Of a stretch of 64,000 nucleotides of DNA, positions 23,480 through 34,600 are shown in pieces. A program made the translations under genes and the position numbers. Below the pieces are notes generated by a model. It worked only from the letters and a program-made list of their open reading frames with translations. It did no database searches and was not told where the DNA came from. Numbering within the stretch: position 1 is the stretch's first letter; every line of letters starts with the position of its first letter. The DNA comes from Nocardioides exalbidus (GTDB taxonomy: Bacteria; Actinomycetota; Actinomycetes; Propionibacteriales; Nocardioidaceae), in contig NZ_FNRT01000002.1 in the NCBI RefSeq assembly GCF_900105585.1, forward strand, positions 1,240,001 to 1,304,000, in the 5' to 3' direction.

Positions 23480-24878
23480 CGACGATCTCGTTGACCTTGT
23501 CCTTGGCGTCGCCGAAGAGCATCTGCGAGTTCTCCTTGAAGAACAGCGGGTTCTGCACGCCGGCGTAGCCCGTGGCCATCGAGCGCTTGAAGACGATCAC
23601 GTCGCGGGCCTTCCACACCTCGAGCACCGGCATGCCGGCGATGGGCGAGCCGGGCTCCTCGAGGGCGGCCGGGTTGACGGTGTCGTTGGCACCGATCACG
23701 AGCACGACGTCGGTGTCGGCGAGGTCGTCGTTGATCTCGTCCATCTCGAGCACGATGTCGTAGGGGACCTTGGCCTCGGCGAGGAGGACGTTCATGTGGC
23801 CGGGCAGGCGACCCGCCACGGGGTGGATGCCGAACCGGACGTCGACGCCCTTGTCGCGCAGCCTCCGGGTCAGCTCGGCGACGGGGTACTGCGCCTGGGC
23901 GACCGCCATCCCGTAGCCCGGCGTGATCACCACCGACGAGGCGTCGGCGAGGAGGGCGGCGACGTCGCCGGCCTGGATCTCGCGGTGCTCGCCGTAGTCG
24001 CGGTCCTCGGCGGGACCGCCGTCGGAGCCGAAGCCGCCCGCGATGACGCTGACGAACGAGCGGTTCATCGCCCTGCACATGATGTAGCTGAGGATCGCAC
24101 CGGACGATCCGACGAGCGCGCCGGTGATGATCAGCAGGTCGTTGCCGAGCATGAAGCCGGCGGCGGCCGCGGCCCAGCCGGAGTAGCTGTTGAGCATCGA
24201 CACCACGACGGGCATGTCTCCGCCGCCGATGGCCGCGACGAGGTGGAAGCCGAGCACCAGCGCGAGCACGGTCATGAGGGCCAGCGGGGCCGCGCCGATC
24301 CAGCCGTCGGCGTTCATGAACCACACCATCAGCAAGGCGGACGCCACCAGGATCGCGAGGTTGAGCAGGTGCCGGCCCGGCAGCGTGACCGGCGCGGACT
24401 TCATCTTCGCGCTGAGCTTGAGGTTGGCCACGATCGAGCCGGTGAAGGTCACCGCGCCGATGAAGACGCCGATGAAGACCTCGCCGTTGTGCACGGCGTC
24501 GGCGTGGCCGCCGTAGTCGGCCACCTCGATCCAGGTGTTGTAGCCGACCAGCACCGCGGCGAGGCCGACGAAGCTGTGCATCATCGCGATGAGCTCGGGC
24601 ATGCCCGTCATCTCGACGCCGCGCGCCAGCCGGACGCCGATGACCGCACCGACCGTGCCCGCGACGAGGATGATCCCGACGCCGACCCAGCCGGCGGTGC
24701 TGCCGAAGTCGGAGACCTGGTCGAGCACCAGCAGCAGGGTGGAGACGACGGCGAGGGCCATGCCGGCCATGCCGAGCTGGTTGCCGCGACGGGCCGTCTC
24801 GTGCTTGCTCAGCCCGGCGAGCGCGAGGATGAAGAGGAGCGCCGCGAGGATGTAGGCGCCCTGGACGAACTGCACCAC
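23466..24878 (-). CDS. pntB: NAD(P) transhydrogenase subunit beta PntB
   Basis: Membrane subunit of the proton-translocating transhydrogenase, 470 aa. The N-terminal two thirds carry multiple membrane segments (such as [17 protein letters not shown] and [20 protein letters not shown]). The C-terminal NADP(H)-binding domain III has [20 protein letters not shown], then [20 protein letters not shown] and [15 protein letters not shown]. The GTG at 24878 was chosen because AGAAGGG precedes it by about eight bases; the long frame upstream shadows pntA. It lies 4 bases after pntA. The enzyme couples NADPH formation to proton influx. Confidence 0.94.
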   Translation of the reverse strand: MVQFVQGAYILAALLFILALAGLSKHETARRGNQLGMAGMALAVVSTLLLVLDQVSDFGSTAGWVGVGIILVAGTVGAVIGVRLARGVEMTGMPELIAMMHSFVGLAAVLVGYNTWIEVADYGGHADAVHNGEVFIGVFIGAVTFTGSIVANLKLSAKMKSAPVTLPGRHLLNLAILVASALLMVWFMNADGWIGAAPLALMTVLALVLGFHLVAAIGGGDMPVVVSMLNSYSGWAAAAAGFMLGNDLLIITGALVGSSGAILSYIMCRAMNRSFVSVIAGGFGSDGGPAEDRDYGEHREIQAGDVAALLADASSVVITPGYGMAVAQAQYPVAELTRRLRDKGVDVRFGIHPVAGRLPGHMNVLLAEAKVPYDIVLEMDEINDDLADTDVVLVIGANDTVNPAALEEPGSPIAGMPVLEVWKARDVIVFKRSMATGYAGVQNPLFFKENSQMLFGDAKDKVNEIVAALS

Positions 24879-24882
24879 CGGC

Positions 24883-25245
24883 TCAGCCCTTCTGGAACAT
24901 GTTGAGCATCCGCCGGGTGACCGTGAAGCCACCGAAGACGTTGATGCTGGCGAGCAGGATGGCCACCCCGGCGATCACCTGGACCGCGGGGTTCTCGATC
25001 GGTGCCTGCAGGATCGCGCCGACCACGATGATCCCGCTGATGGCGTTGGTGACGCTCATGAGCGGGGTGTGCAACGCGTGGTGGACGTTGCCGATGACGT
25101 AGAAGCCGATGACGACGGCGAGCACGAAGACGGTGAGGCTCGGCAGGAAGTACGCCGGCGCGGTCGAGGCGAGCGCGAGGAAGACCACGGCGGCCAACCC
25201 GGCGGCGTACAGCCTCCGGCGCGGGTCCGGCGGAGCCTTCTCCAC
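24883..25245 (-). CDS. pntA: PntA C-terminal membrane part (separate frame)
   Basis: This segment encodes the three or four membrane helices that normally end Pnt[39 protein letters not shown], then [20 protein letters not shown] and [20 protein letters not shown]. It is in a different frame from the N-terminal part. If read alone the likely start is GTG at 25245 (120 aa). In many bacteria PntA is one chain; in some, PntAA and PntAB are separate. Reading both together with one extra base in the C-run at 25262-25265 gives 516 aa, the normal fused length. Confidence 0.75.
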   Translation of the reverse strand: MEKAPPDPRRRLYAAGLAAVVFLALASTAPAYFLPSLTVFVLAVVIGFYVIGNVHHALHTPLMSVTNAISGIIVVGAILQAPIENPAVQVIAGVAILLASINVFGGFTVTRRMLNMFQKG

Positions 25246-26432
25246 GACGGGAGCCTGCTCACCCCACCGGCCGCGACCGGCGCGGCCGGGGCCGCGGAGA
25301 CCTGCACGGGCGGCGGCGGCCACATCACCTCGGCGCTGTCCCCCCGGGCGAGCGTGACCGCGATGCCGCGCTGGATCACGTCGTCGGTGTCGAGGGTCAG
25401 CACGCCGTCCTTGCCGGGCGTGAGCAGCTTGAGGAGGTTGACGACGTTGGTGCCGTAGAGCTGGCTGGTCTGGGCAGCGAGGCGTCCGGCGAGGTCGGTG
25501 TAGCCGAGGACGGTGACGCCGTTGTCGGTGACCACGCGCTGGTCCGTGACCGTCGCGGCGACGTTGCCGCCGTTGGCCGCGGCCATGTCGACGACGACCG
25601 AGCCCGGCTTCATCGCGGCCACCGTCTCGGCGGTCACCAGCTGCGGCGCGGGGCGGCCCGGGATCAGCGCGGTGGTGATGACGATGTCGGCGGCGCGCGC
25701 CTCCTCGTCGTACATCGCGGCGGTGGCGGCCTCCTGCTCGGCGGTCATCTCCTTGGCGTAGCCGTCGGAGGAGACCTCCTGCTCCATGTCGACCGTGACG
25801 AACTGCGCGCCCATCGACTCGACCTGCTCGGCCACCTCGGGGCGTACGTCGAACGCGCGGACGATCGCGCCCAGCGAGCCGGCGGCACCGATGGCGGCGA
25901 GGCCGGCGACACCGGCCCCGACCACGAAGACGCGCGCGGGCGGGACCTTGCCGGCGGCGGTGACCTGGCCGGTGAAGAGCCGGCCGAACTCGTGGGCGGC
26001 CTCGATCACGGCGCGGTAGCCCGCGACGTTGGCCATCGACGAGAGCACGTCCATCGACTGGGCACGCGAGATGCGCGGCACGGCGTCCATCGCGAGCCCG
26101 GTGACGCCTGCGGCGGCGAGCTGCGCGACGAGCTCGGGGCTGCGGGCGGGCGCCATCAGGCTGATGACCGTCGCGCCGCTGCGCAGCGAGGCGATCTCGG
26201 CCTCGGTGGGCGCGTTGACCTTCACCACGACGTCGCTGCCCCACACCTCGTCGGCGGTGACGACCTGCACCCCGGCGTCGGTGAACGCGCGGTCGGGCTG
26301 GTCGGCCGCCGCACCCGCGCCGGCCTCCACCACCACGTCGTAGCCGAGCGCGGCGAGCTGCGCCGCCGTCTTCGCCGTGGCCGCGACGAGGGTCTCGCCG
26401 GGTCGTGACTCGCGTGGGATGCCGATGCGCAC
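25056..26432 (-). CDS. pntA: PntA N-terminal NAD(H)-binding part, reading frame broken at 25262-25265
   Basis: Alpha subunit of NAD(P) transhydrogenase. The start GTG at 26432 has AGGAGG five bases upstream and encodes [20 protein letters not shown]. Family residues include [20 protein letters not shown] and the dinucleotide site [20 protein letters not shown]. The recognisable sequence ends at [19 protein letters not shown] near 25270; after that the frame reads about 70 unrelated residues to a stop at 25056, while the true continuation is in another frame. A missing G within GGGG is the simplest cause; sequencing error is possible. Confidence 0.85.
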   Translation of the reverse strand: MRIGIPRESRPGETLVAATAKTAAQLAALGYDVVVEAGAGAAADQPDRAFTDAGVQVVTADEVWGSDVVVKVNAPTEAEIASLRSGATVISLMAPARSPELVAQLAAAGVTGLAMDAVPRISRAQSMDVLSSMANVAGYRAVIEAAHEFGRLFTGQVTAAGKVPPARVFVVGAGVAGLAAIGAAGSLGAIVRAFDVRPEVAEQVESMGAQFVTVDMEQEVSSDGYAKEMTAEQEAATAAMYDEEARAADIVITTALIPGRPAPQLVTAETVAAMKPGSVVVDMAAANGGNVAATVTDQRVVTDNGVTVLGYTDLAGRLAAQTSQLYGTNVVNLLKLLTPGKDGVLTLDTDDVIQRGIAVTLARGDSAEVMWPPPPVQVSAAPAAPVAAGGVSRLPSWRRLRRTRAGGCTPPGWPPWSSSRSPRPRRRTSCRASPSSCSPSSSASTSSATSTTRCTPRS

Positions 26433-26488
26433 TGCTGCCTCCTGGGTGGGGGCTCCGACCTGGTCGGGACCGGAGCGGCGTGCGGGCC

Positions 26489-26552
26489 GGGGCACAACGT
26501 ACCGAACGCCGTGCCCCTCACCGCACCGTCCCACGTGACGTGGACCACGTGG
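26489..26552 (-). terminator. Two stem-loops downstream of the rhamnosidase operon
   Basis: Stem CCACGTG/CACGTGG (26531-26537 and 26546-26552) is followed on the coding strand by stem GGGGCAC/GTGCCCC (26489-26495 and 26511-26517). Both lie between the last rhamnosidase gene and pntA. No T-run is visible. Confidence 0.45.
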
Positions 26553-26560
26553 CCCCCCCG

Positions 26561-29500
26561 TCAGGCCGGCTTCGGCCTCACGACCCGGACCCGGGTCCTG
26601 ACGAGGACGTCTCCCGACCGGTCGAGCACTCGCAGGACCACCTTCCCGGAGAGCCCCTTCGGCACGACCCGGGTGAGCGAGGCCTTGCCGTCCTTCACCC
26701 TCACGGTGCCGAGCTTCTTGCCACCCAGCGTGATCGTCACCCGGCGCACGTCCAGGTCGCGGACCCGGATCCTCAGCCTGGCGCCCGCTCGCACGGTGTC
26801 CCTGACCTTCACCGTCGGCTCCACGCCGGGGGTCGGCGTCGGGGTGGGGGTCGGGGTGGGGGTCGGGGTGGGGGTCGGGGTGGGGGTGGGGGTCGGCGTG
26901 GGCGTCGGCTCGGGCGTCCCGGCCGCCACGACCTCGTAGTCGAGGGTCGCGGTCGCCCGGTTGCCGGCCCGGTCGACCACCTTCTGGGTGAGGGTGTGCG
27001 CGCCGAGGGCCGTCGAGTACCCCGTGAGGGTGCAGGAGGCGACGCCGGAGGTGGCGTCGGTGGCCTGACAGGCAGGCTCGGCCGGGACCTCGCCCTCGGT
27101 GACCTCACCGGTCGGGAAGTCTCCGAAGGACGGGACCGGCGCGGTGGTGTCGACCTTCACCGCGAGCTCCTGCACCTCGGAGGCGTTGCCCGCCGCGTCG
27201 GTGGCGGAGTAGCGCACGACGTGGCTGCCGTCGGTGGTCACGGCCACCGGACCGTCGTACGCCGCCATCGGGGCGTCGTCGAGGGCGACCCGGACCGCGA
27301 GGCCGGCGTCGGTGTCGTCGATCGCGGTCACCTCGACCTCCGTCGGCGCCGTGATCCAGCCGTTGCGGCCGTAGACCGTGGAGTCGACCGGTGACGCGGA
27401 CACCGTCGGGGCACGCTCGTCGAGGACGGACTCCGGGGCCGGCGAGACCCAGACGTCGGTCAGCGAGGCGTCGTAGAACTCGTCGTCGCCGCCGCGGTAG
27501 AGGTACGTCACGGTGACCTTGCCGTCGCCGTCCGCGTCCAGCGCCTCCGGCTCGTCGACGAGGACCTGGTAGCTCGCGAGCGTGTTGCCGACGACGCCCT
27601 CGTTGGGCACGAGGTACTTCACCCGCTGTACGAGCACGTCGTCCACGAGCACCTGGTAGGCCTTGGGCCGGTTCTGCACCGCTGCGACGGTGGAGGCGGC
27701 CGAGGTGTCGGCGGTCTCGCGCATGGTGAGCACGAACGGCTCGCCGGACTCGACGGCCAGGTCGAGGCTGAACCAGCTGCCGTCGCGCGACCAGGTGAAG
27801 CGTCGGGTCAGCCCGCCCTCGGAGCTGGTGCCGCCGACCGGGATGGTCGACCGGTAGCCCCACCGGAGGTTGTGCGCGGTCTCGGTCGGGCCGGGACGCA
27901 CGTTGGCCTGGCTGTTGCCGGTCGAGCCGGATCCGCCGTCGCCGAGGTCGACGAAGTCGGTCGCGCCCGGCACCGCCCCTGCGCCCGTGGCGTTCCAGCC
28001 CTGGCCCTGCGGGCCGTACCACTTCACGCGGGTCGCGCTGGTGCCCGTGGCGAGCACGGACCCGCGGTCGGTGAAGTCGACCGTCACGGACTGCATGATC
28101 GGCAGCCAGTGGCGCCCGCCGCCGTGCACCGTCACCGGCACGTCGACACTGCCGCCGGCGGGGATCGTCACCAGTCGCGACGGCGCGCCGGCCTCGAGGA
28201 CGTCGTCCACGGATCGCGCCACGGCACGACCGGTCACCGGCGCGGTGCCGTCGTTGCGCACCGTCGCGGTCGCCGTCCACTGGCCCGTCGCGGGGTAGGC
28301 GCCCGCCCGGTCGCCGACCACGACCGAGGAGATCGCCACGTCCGCGGCGACCTTCGCGAAGCCGGTGACCGAGGTGGTCGAGGTCCGCTCCTGGTCGCCG
28401 TAGGTCACCGTGGCCCGCACCTCGGCGTCGTACGTCGACCCGCTGCGCGCGCCCTCGGGCACCTCGATGCTGAAGGGCAGCTCGGCGGTCCCGCCGACGG
28501 CGACGTCGGTGGCGGTGAGCGCGATCGGGTCGGTGAGGCCCGGCACGTCGAGCACGGCGTCGACCGTGTCGAGCGCGGCGGTGCCGGTGTTGGCGACCTG
28601 CACGACTCCGTCCACCCGCTGGCCGGGCCGGACGGTGCCGGCCTTGGCGAGGGTGACGGTCGCCGGCGGCGACGCGGCGGTGAAGGCGTGCTCGCCGGCG
28701 GAGACCCGCACGACCGTCTCGCCGGACCCGTCGTCGACGCTCACGTCGAGCACCCCGTCGGCGTCGTCGAGCGACTGGCCGTCGAGGGTGATGTCCTCGG
28801 CGACCGTCGTCGGGAGGTGCACCTGCGCGACGGTGCCGGTGGGCACGGTCACCGCGAGGTCGTACGTCGTCGGGTCGCTCGCGTCGATCGCGACCGCGAT
28901 CTCGCCGTTGACGCTGTGCACGTCGGCGGAGACCTTCTTCATGGTCCCGAGCTGGGGCCGCACGGCGAACTCCGTGAAGCCGGGCTCGACCTGCTGGATG
29001 CCCGCGGCGTAGCGGCTCATCATCGTGAGCGGGCCGCCGGTCCAGGCGTGGTTGAAGGTGCCGGCCGCGTCCTGCTCGGGCCCGGCGAAGAACTCCCAGA
29101 GCGTGGAGTGCTCGGTGCTGTTGACCATCGGCGCGTAGCGGTCCTTCATCCGCGCCATCGCGTCGTCGGCGTAGCCCATCAGGTAGAGCGCCTCGAGGAC
29201 GTACTTGTCCATGTAGGGGCTGGACTTCTTGATGTTCACCAGCACGTCGCGGATCTGCTCGTACTGCGCCGGCTTCGCCAGCCCGGAGTAGACGGCGAGC
29301 GCGTTGGCACGGTCGTCGGCGCGACCGTCACCGGTGGACTCGTAGAAGCCCTTGCCGGGCACCCAGAGCTTGTCGATGTTGGCGCGGATCGAGTCGGCGC
29401 GGCCCTGCATCCACACGACGTCGGCGTCGGTGGCGGCCACGCCGGTCTCGGCGGCGGACTTCAGGGTCGAGTCCAGCGCGATGTAGTACCAGAGCGTGTC

Positions 29501-31657
29501 GATGAGCCGGCCGTCCTCGCCCGAGCCCCAGTCGTGCCAGTGCCAGGTGCCCCCGTGGTCGTGCTGCAGCAGGCCGTCGGGCGCCATGTTGTAGGTCCGC
29601 AGGTAGGCGACCGACGGCGCGTAGGTCTCGTCGAGCACCGACTCGTCGCCGGAGTACTCGTAGAACATCCAGAAGCTCATCAAGGCGGTGAGCGACTGCG
29701 CGGGCAGCTCGGAGAACGAGGCGGCCGGCGCCTGCGTCGGGATCAGGTCGCCGTTGCGGAAGCCCATGATGTTGCTGATGCCCTTGCGGCCGAGCGCGGC
29801 GGCCGACGGGTCGAGGGCGTAGAACGCCTCCTCGAGCTCGTTGGTCGCGTCACCCCACCACTGCGAGCGCTCGCGGTCCGGGCAGTCCATGTAGGAGTCG
29901 CGCATCGTGACGTAGAGGGTGTCGCGCGCCATCGTCCAGAGCTTGTCCATGTAGGGGTCGTCGGAGGTGAACGTGCCGTCGAACTCGGTGTCGTAGCCGG
30001 AGAACCGGTAGCCGATCTCCTCGACCTGGGCGCCGGCCGGTGCGGTGACGATGAGCTTGTCGCCGTTCATCCACACGAGCGACTCGTAGGCCTGGGCGCC
30101 CGCCTTCGTGACGTACTCGGCCTGCACGGCCTGCTCGGTGCCCGAGCCCTTCACGGTCGCGTGGTCGGTCTTGAGGCCGATCGTCCGGCCGGCCTCGGTG
30201 CCGGCGGCGAGCCGCACCCACGGGGTGAGCTGGTGGTTGACCGGCAGCCGCATCTCGTACGTCGTCACGCCACCGCTGGTGGTCGCGCTGACCTTCGGGT
30301 CGGTGACCGGCACGGTCACCAGGTCGTCGAACTTCAGCAGCGGGATCGGGTTGTCGACGAGCAGGTTCCACGGCGAGGAGCCCTCGTTGCCTGCCGTCAC
30401 GGCTGCCGGCCAGGCGGAGTCGTCGAAGGCGGCGCTCGTCCAGCCGTCCCAGCCGGCGACCTCGGCACGGGCGTCGTACTTCACGTTCGGCTCGGCGAGG
30501 CGGTAGTTGGGCTGCACGCCCATCGAGCCGTAGGCGTCGAGGTCGAGCGCCTTCCACGTGTCGTCGGAGCGCAGGTCGAGGTCGGTGGACTCGAGGAAGA
30601 GCCCGGCGCGGCCGGAGTACGGCCCGGCGTAGCCGCCCTTGCCGTAGGAGACGGCGAGGACCGCGAGGGTGTTCTCGCCGGAGCGCAGCCAGGGCCGCAG
30701 GTCGACGTTGTCGACGTAGGAGTCGGACTTGTTCGGGCCGCGCTTCACGCTGCCCTCGAAGACGACGAGCTCGCCGTTGAGGTAGAGCCAGTACTTCGTC
30801 TCCGCAGCGATCCGGGCGTTCACGGTCGCGGGCAGCGCCTCCACGTCGGCGACCTCGAACGAGGTGCGGAAGGCCGTCCAGCTGTTGACCGACGTGGCGT
30901 CGTCGCTCCAGATCCAGTACGCGTCGTCGGGCGAGTCCGGCACGGTGCAGACCTCCACGATGCCCAGTCCGGGCCAGCCGGCGGCGGTGGCACCGGCGGT
31001 GCCGGGCTGGCGGCCGTCGAAGTCGTCAGCGTAGAGGTAGCGGCCGTTCGACAGGTGGCGCACGACGAGGTTGTCGAGGGTGCCGGTCTCGGCGCCGGAG
31101 AGCCGGACGCCGACGGTTCCGGAGGCCGGGAGCCAGGGTCGGCTGTACTGCGCGACCTGCACGTCGTCGACGACGACGGTCACCTGCTGGCCGCTCACCT
31201 CGATCCGGAAGTGGAACGGCTGGCCGGGCACCAGGGTCCCGGCGGGGAGGGGGATGGTGCCGTCGGCCTGCCAGCCGCCGTTGTTGAGCCGCAGCGGGCC
31301 GAGGGAGTTCTGGCCCGCGGAGAACTGCAGCGACGGGCCGTTGTTGCCGCTCTGCCGGAACGACACGGCCACCGTGTTGGACGTGGTGGCGTCGCCCTCG
31401 ATGGCGTAGTCGGTCCAGGCCGACGCCTGCGCCGGCGCGAGGTAGCCGCCGTCGTAGGTGTCGGCTCCGGTCCCGCCGGTCGCCGGCAGGCCCAGCAGCA
31501 CGACGTTGTTCGTGCCGGTGTCGAGCGCCTTGCCGCACACGCGCGGTGGCGCTGCCTGGGCCGGAGCCGCGCTCCCGAGCACGACGACGAGGCCGGAGAC
31601 CAGGAGGGCGAGGAGCGCGGTGCAGGCCGGGAGGAGCGGGCGGGTCGTGCGTGGCAT
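26561..31657 (-). CDS. Secreted multidomain GH78 alpha-L-rhamnosidase (1698 aa)
   Basis: Signal peptide MPRTTRPLLPACTALLALLV with Ala-rich cleavage region near residues 30-36. An N-terminal laminin-like/concanavalin-type region (about 40-200) precedes rhamnosidase N-terminal domains and an (alpha/alpha)6 catalytic barrel. The motif SYMDCPDRERSQWWGD matches the GH78 acid/base region, and LLQHDHGGTWHWHDWGSGED lies in the barrel. After the barrel come beta-sandwich repeats, a Thr-Pro repeat linker (about 20 TP pairs, 26815-26915) and a basic C-terminal domain ending KPA. No LPxTG anchor is visible. It releases rhamnose from glycosides or polysaccharide. It is last in a three-gene rhamnosidase operon. 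Confidence 0.9.
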   Translation of the reverse strand: MPRTTRPLLPACTALLALLVSGLVVVLGSAAPAQAAPPRVCGKALDTGTNNVVLLGLPATGGTGADTYDGGYLAPAQASAWTDYAIEGDATTSNTVAVSFRQSGNNGPSLQFSAGQNSLGPLRLNNGGWQADGTIPLPAGTLVPGQPFHFRIEVSGQQVTVVVDDVQVAQYSRPWLPASGTVGVRLSGAETGTLDNLVVRHLSNGRYLYADDFDGRQPGTAGATAAGWPGLGIVEVCTVPDSPDDAYWIWSDDATSVNSWTAFRTSFEVADVEALPATVNARIAAETKYWLYLNGELVVFEGSVKRGPNKSDSYVDNVDLRPWLRSGENTLAVLAVSYGKGGYAGPYSGRAGLFLESTDLDLRSDDTWKALDLDAYGSMGVQPNYRLAEPNVKYDARAEVAGWDGWTSAAFDDSAWPAAVTAGNEGSSPWNLLVDNPIPLLKFDDLVTVPVTDPKVSATTSGGVTTYEMRLPVNHQLTPWVRLAAGTEAGRTIGLKTDHATVKGSGTEQAVQAEYVTKAGAQAYESLVWMNGDKLIVTAPAGAQVEEIGYRFSGYDTEFDGTFTSDDPYMDKLWTMARDTLYVTMRDSYMDCPDRERSQWWGDATNELEEAFYALDPSAAALGRKGISNIMGFRNGDLIPTQAPAASFSELPAQSLTALMSFWMFYEYSGDESVLDETYAPSVAYLRTYNMAPDGLLQHDHGGTWHWHDWGSGEDGRLIDTLWYYIALDSTLKSAAETGVAATDADVVWMQGRADSIRANIDKLWVPGKGFYESTGDGRADDRANALAVYSGLAKPAQYEQIRDVLVNIKKSSPYMDKYVLEALYLMGYADDAMARMKDRYAPMVNSTEHSTLWEFFAGPEQDAAGTFNHAWTGGPLTMMSRYAAGIQQVEPGFTEFAVRPQLGTMKKVSADVHSVNGEIAVAIDASDPTTYDLAVTVPTGTVAQVHLPTTVAEDITLDGQSLDDADGVLDVSVDDGSGETVVRVSAGEHAFTAASPPATVTLAKAGTVRPGQRVDGVVQVANTGTAALDTVDAVLDVPGLTDPIALTATDVAVGGTAELPFSIEVPEGARSGSTYDAEVRATVTYGDQERTSTTSVTGFAKVAADVAISSVVVGDRAGAYPATGQWTATATVRNDGTAPVTGRAVARSVDDVLEAGAPSRLVTIPAGGSVDVPVTVHGGGRHWLPIMQSVTVDFTDRGSVLATGTSATRVKWYGPQGQGWNATGAGAVPGATDFVDLGDGGSGSTGNSQANVRPGPTETAHNLRWGYRSTIPVGGTSSEGGLTRRFTWSRDGSWFSLDLAVESGEPFVLTMRETADTSAASTVAAVQNRPKAYQVLVDDVLVQRVKYLVPNEGVVGNTLASYQVLVDEPEALDADGDGKVTVTYLYRGGDDEFYDASLTDVWVSPAPESVLDERAPTVSASPVDSTVYGRNGWITAPTEVEVTAIDDTDAGLAVRVALDDAPMAAYDGPVAVTTDGSHVVRYSATDAAGNASEVQELAVKVDTTAPVPSFGDFPTGEVTEGEVPAEPACQATDATSGVASCTLTGYSTALGAHTLTQKVVDRAGNRATATLDYEVVAAGTPEPTPTPTPTPTPTPTPTPTPTPTPTPTPGVEPTVKVRDTVRAGARLRIRVRDLDVRRVTITLGGKKLGTVRVKDGKASLTRVVPKGLSGKVVLRVLDRSGDVLVRTRVRVVRPKPA

Positions 31658-31661
31658 GGCG

Positions 31662-34600
31662 TCAGACCCCCTTCACGATCCGCCTGGACGACGTCGCCTT
31701 CGACACCGACGCCGAGCCGAGGTAGCGGACGACGACCTTGTGCGTGCCCCTGCGGACGAGGAGCGACGCCGAGGCCTTGCCGTTCTTCGCCAGCCTCACG
31801 GTGGCGACGACCTTGCCGTCGACGACGAACCGCACCTTGCCGGTGGCCTTCACGCCGGGCGCCGTGACCTTGGCGGTGACCGACACCCTCGTGCCGGCCC
31901 TCACCTTGGTCCTCGAGACCTTCGCGGTGACGGTGGCGGACGCCTTGCGGACCGGTGCCGTCGCGACGGAGGTCGCGCTGGCCGGGGTCACGCCCGACTT
32001 GCTCGCCGTCACCCGCACGGAGAGCCGGCGCCCGCGGTCGGCCACCCCGACGGCGTACGACGACGAGGTGGCGCCCGCGATCGGCGAGCCGTCGCGCAAC
32101 CACTGGTAGGCGTGCTGCAGGCCACCGGTGCTCCACGACCCGGTGGTCGCGGTGAGCTTCTGACCGATCCGGGCGGTGCCCGACACCTGCGGCGCGAGGA
32201 CCGAGGTCACGACCTCGGGCGTGCCCGGGTTGGTCGGCGGCGCGGCGGCCAGGGACAGCACCGCCTGCCTGACGGGCTCGGCGTTGCCGGCCACGTCGGT
32301 CGAGGAGTACTGGACCACGTGGTCACCGACGCCCTCGACGAGCACCGGGGCGCTGCCGGCGACCTGCCAGGCACCACCGTCCACGCGGTAGCGCGTCGTG
32401 GCGACCCCGCTGACGGCGTCGGTGGCGGCGAGGGCGAGGGTCGCCCGGTCGGCTCCCGTCGCGCCCTTGTCCGTGGTGACCGACAGCTGCGTGCTCGGCG
32501 CGGTGGCGTCGATCCCGACCGTGAGGGTCCGCGTCGTGGACGCGTTCCCCGCGGCGTCGGTCGCCCGGTAGGACAGCTCGTGCTCGCCCTCGCCGGTGAC
32601 GGTCACCGGTCCGACGTAGTCCTGCCACCCGGCGCCGAGCCCGGTCTGGGCGACCGGCGTGTCGTCGCGGTTGTCGACGGTGTCGACCCGGACGCCGACG
32701 TCGGAGCGGTACCAGCCGTTGCTGCCCTGGTTGCCCGACGCGACGGTCGCCGAGACGTCCGGCGACTGGGTGTCGTCGGGGACCTCGAGGACCCACAGGT
32801 CGGCGATCGACGGGTCGCCCTGGCTGGAGCCGTCCGCGGGGAACTCGAAGCGGATCCGGACGTTGCCGTCGTTGCCCACCAGGGACGGGTGGTCGATGAG
32901 GGCGTCGTAGACCTTGATGCCCTGGCCGCCCTCGGTGCGCGGTACGAGCTGCGCCCGCACGAGCACGCCGTCGACGTAGACGTCGTAGTCCTTGGTGACG
33001 GCCTTGTCGAAGGTCTCCACCCCCCGCAGCACGAACGGCTGGCCGGCCGGCACGTCGATGGTCGCGGAGAACCACGAGCCCGGGACCGCGGAGTTGGAGT
33101 ACCGACGGCTGAGGCCGGCCTCGCTGCTGGTGCCGCTGCTCGGGGAGGCCTGGATGCCGTGGGCGCTCTCCGAGGCGGTGTTGCCGAAGTCGACGTGGTC
33201 GAGCACGTCCGCCCCGGGGGGCCGCGGCAGGTCGACGGTGATGGAGGTGTCGCGGCTGGCGAGCACGTCACCGCGGCGGACCACCGAGACCCCCGCCCGG
33301 ACCGCACCGCCGACGAGGTCGAGCGGCACCACGACGGGGACCGCGAGGGTCACCGTCGCACCGGCCGGCACGAGGGTGTCGGACGAGGGCACGGACCTCC
33401 AGCCCTGCGGCAGGGTCACCGCCGCGTGCGCCCGCACGTCGGCGGAGCCCGTGTTGGTGACCGGGACCGACACCGTGGCGTGCTCGCTCCGGTCAGCGCC
33501 GTCGACGACCGTGGTGGGGTCGCCGATGGTGAGGCCCGAGGTCACGGTGGCCCAGTCGGCCGTCGACTGCTCGACGGTGAAGGTGTCGTCACCGGCGGTG
33601 TAGGTCAGCGACAGCGCGGCGTCGTGGCCACCGGGCTTCGCGTCCTCGGGCACGGTGACGGTGACCGGCAGCTGCAGGGTCGTCCCCGCACCCACGGGTC
33701 CGCCTGCGACCGGGGCGTCGCCGAGCCCGTCGACCGACACCGTCCCGGTGATCCCGGTGAGCGGCAGCGATCCGTCGTTGGTCACGTCGACCGTCCCGGA
33801 GATCGTGCCTCCGGGGAGGACGGCGCCGGGCACCGGCGGCAGCGTCATGGTGACGCCGAGCGCCGTGGTCAGCGCGAGCACGAGGCTGTTCTCGATGGCA
33901 CCGAGACTGCCGTCGAGCGAGCTCTTCACCGGTCCGGCGACCGACGACGAGGCGAGCCAGGACCGCAGGTCGCGCAGCTCGGAGCGAGCCGCCCGGAGCG
34001 CGGTGGTGGACGCCGAGCCGTCGCTGTCGACCGCGGCGAGCAGCGCGTCGGAGACGTGCCCGCGGACGGCGTCGATGCCCCCGTCCATCGCGCCGCGGTC
34101 GCCCGCGGTGAGGTCGCCGTCGTCAGCGAGGACGCCGACGTGCGCCTGCAGGGCGTCGAGCTGCTCGAGGATCGAGCCGAGCCGCGAGTTGCCGGCCACC
34201 ACGTCGAAGTCGTAGCTGCCGGACCCGACCGTCACGGTGACGGTGTCGCCGTCGTCGACCACGGACTGCACGCCCTCGACGTCGTCGAGCAGCGCACCGC
34301 CCTCGAGGACGGCGTACGCGTTGTCGGCCGGGAGCACGACCTCGGCCGTGGTGCCGACCGGGACCTGCGCGGCGAGCGTCATGCCGTCGTCGGTCAGGGC
34401 CCAGTCGGTCGAGATCGGACCGAACGCCGAGGCGAGGTCACCGGCGCCGTGGGTCAGGCCACCGCCGACGACGGGGGCGATCCGCGACACCTTGTAGCCG
34501 GCCTCGACGGCCGTGATCCCCCCGATGTTCTGGTACATCCAGTCGCCGACCGCGCCGTAGGCGTAGTGGTTGAAGGAGTTCATCTCCACCGGCCCGAACG

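Noticed and set aside
25239..25290. Programmed -1 frameshift in pntA
   Set aside because: No convincing slippery heptamer is at the junction; re-pairing of GGG in the -1 frame would be poor. A missing base is simpler.
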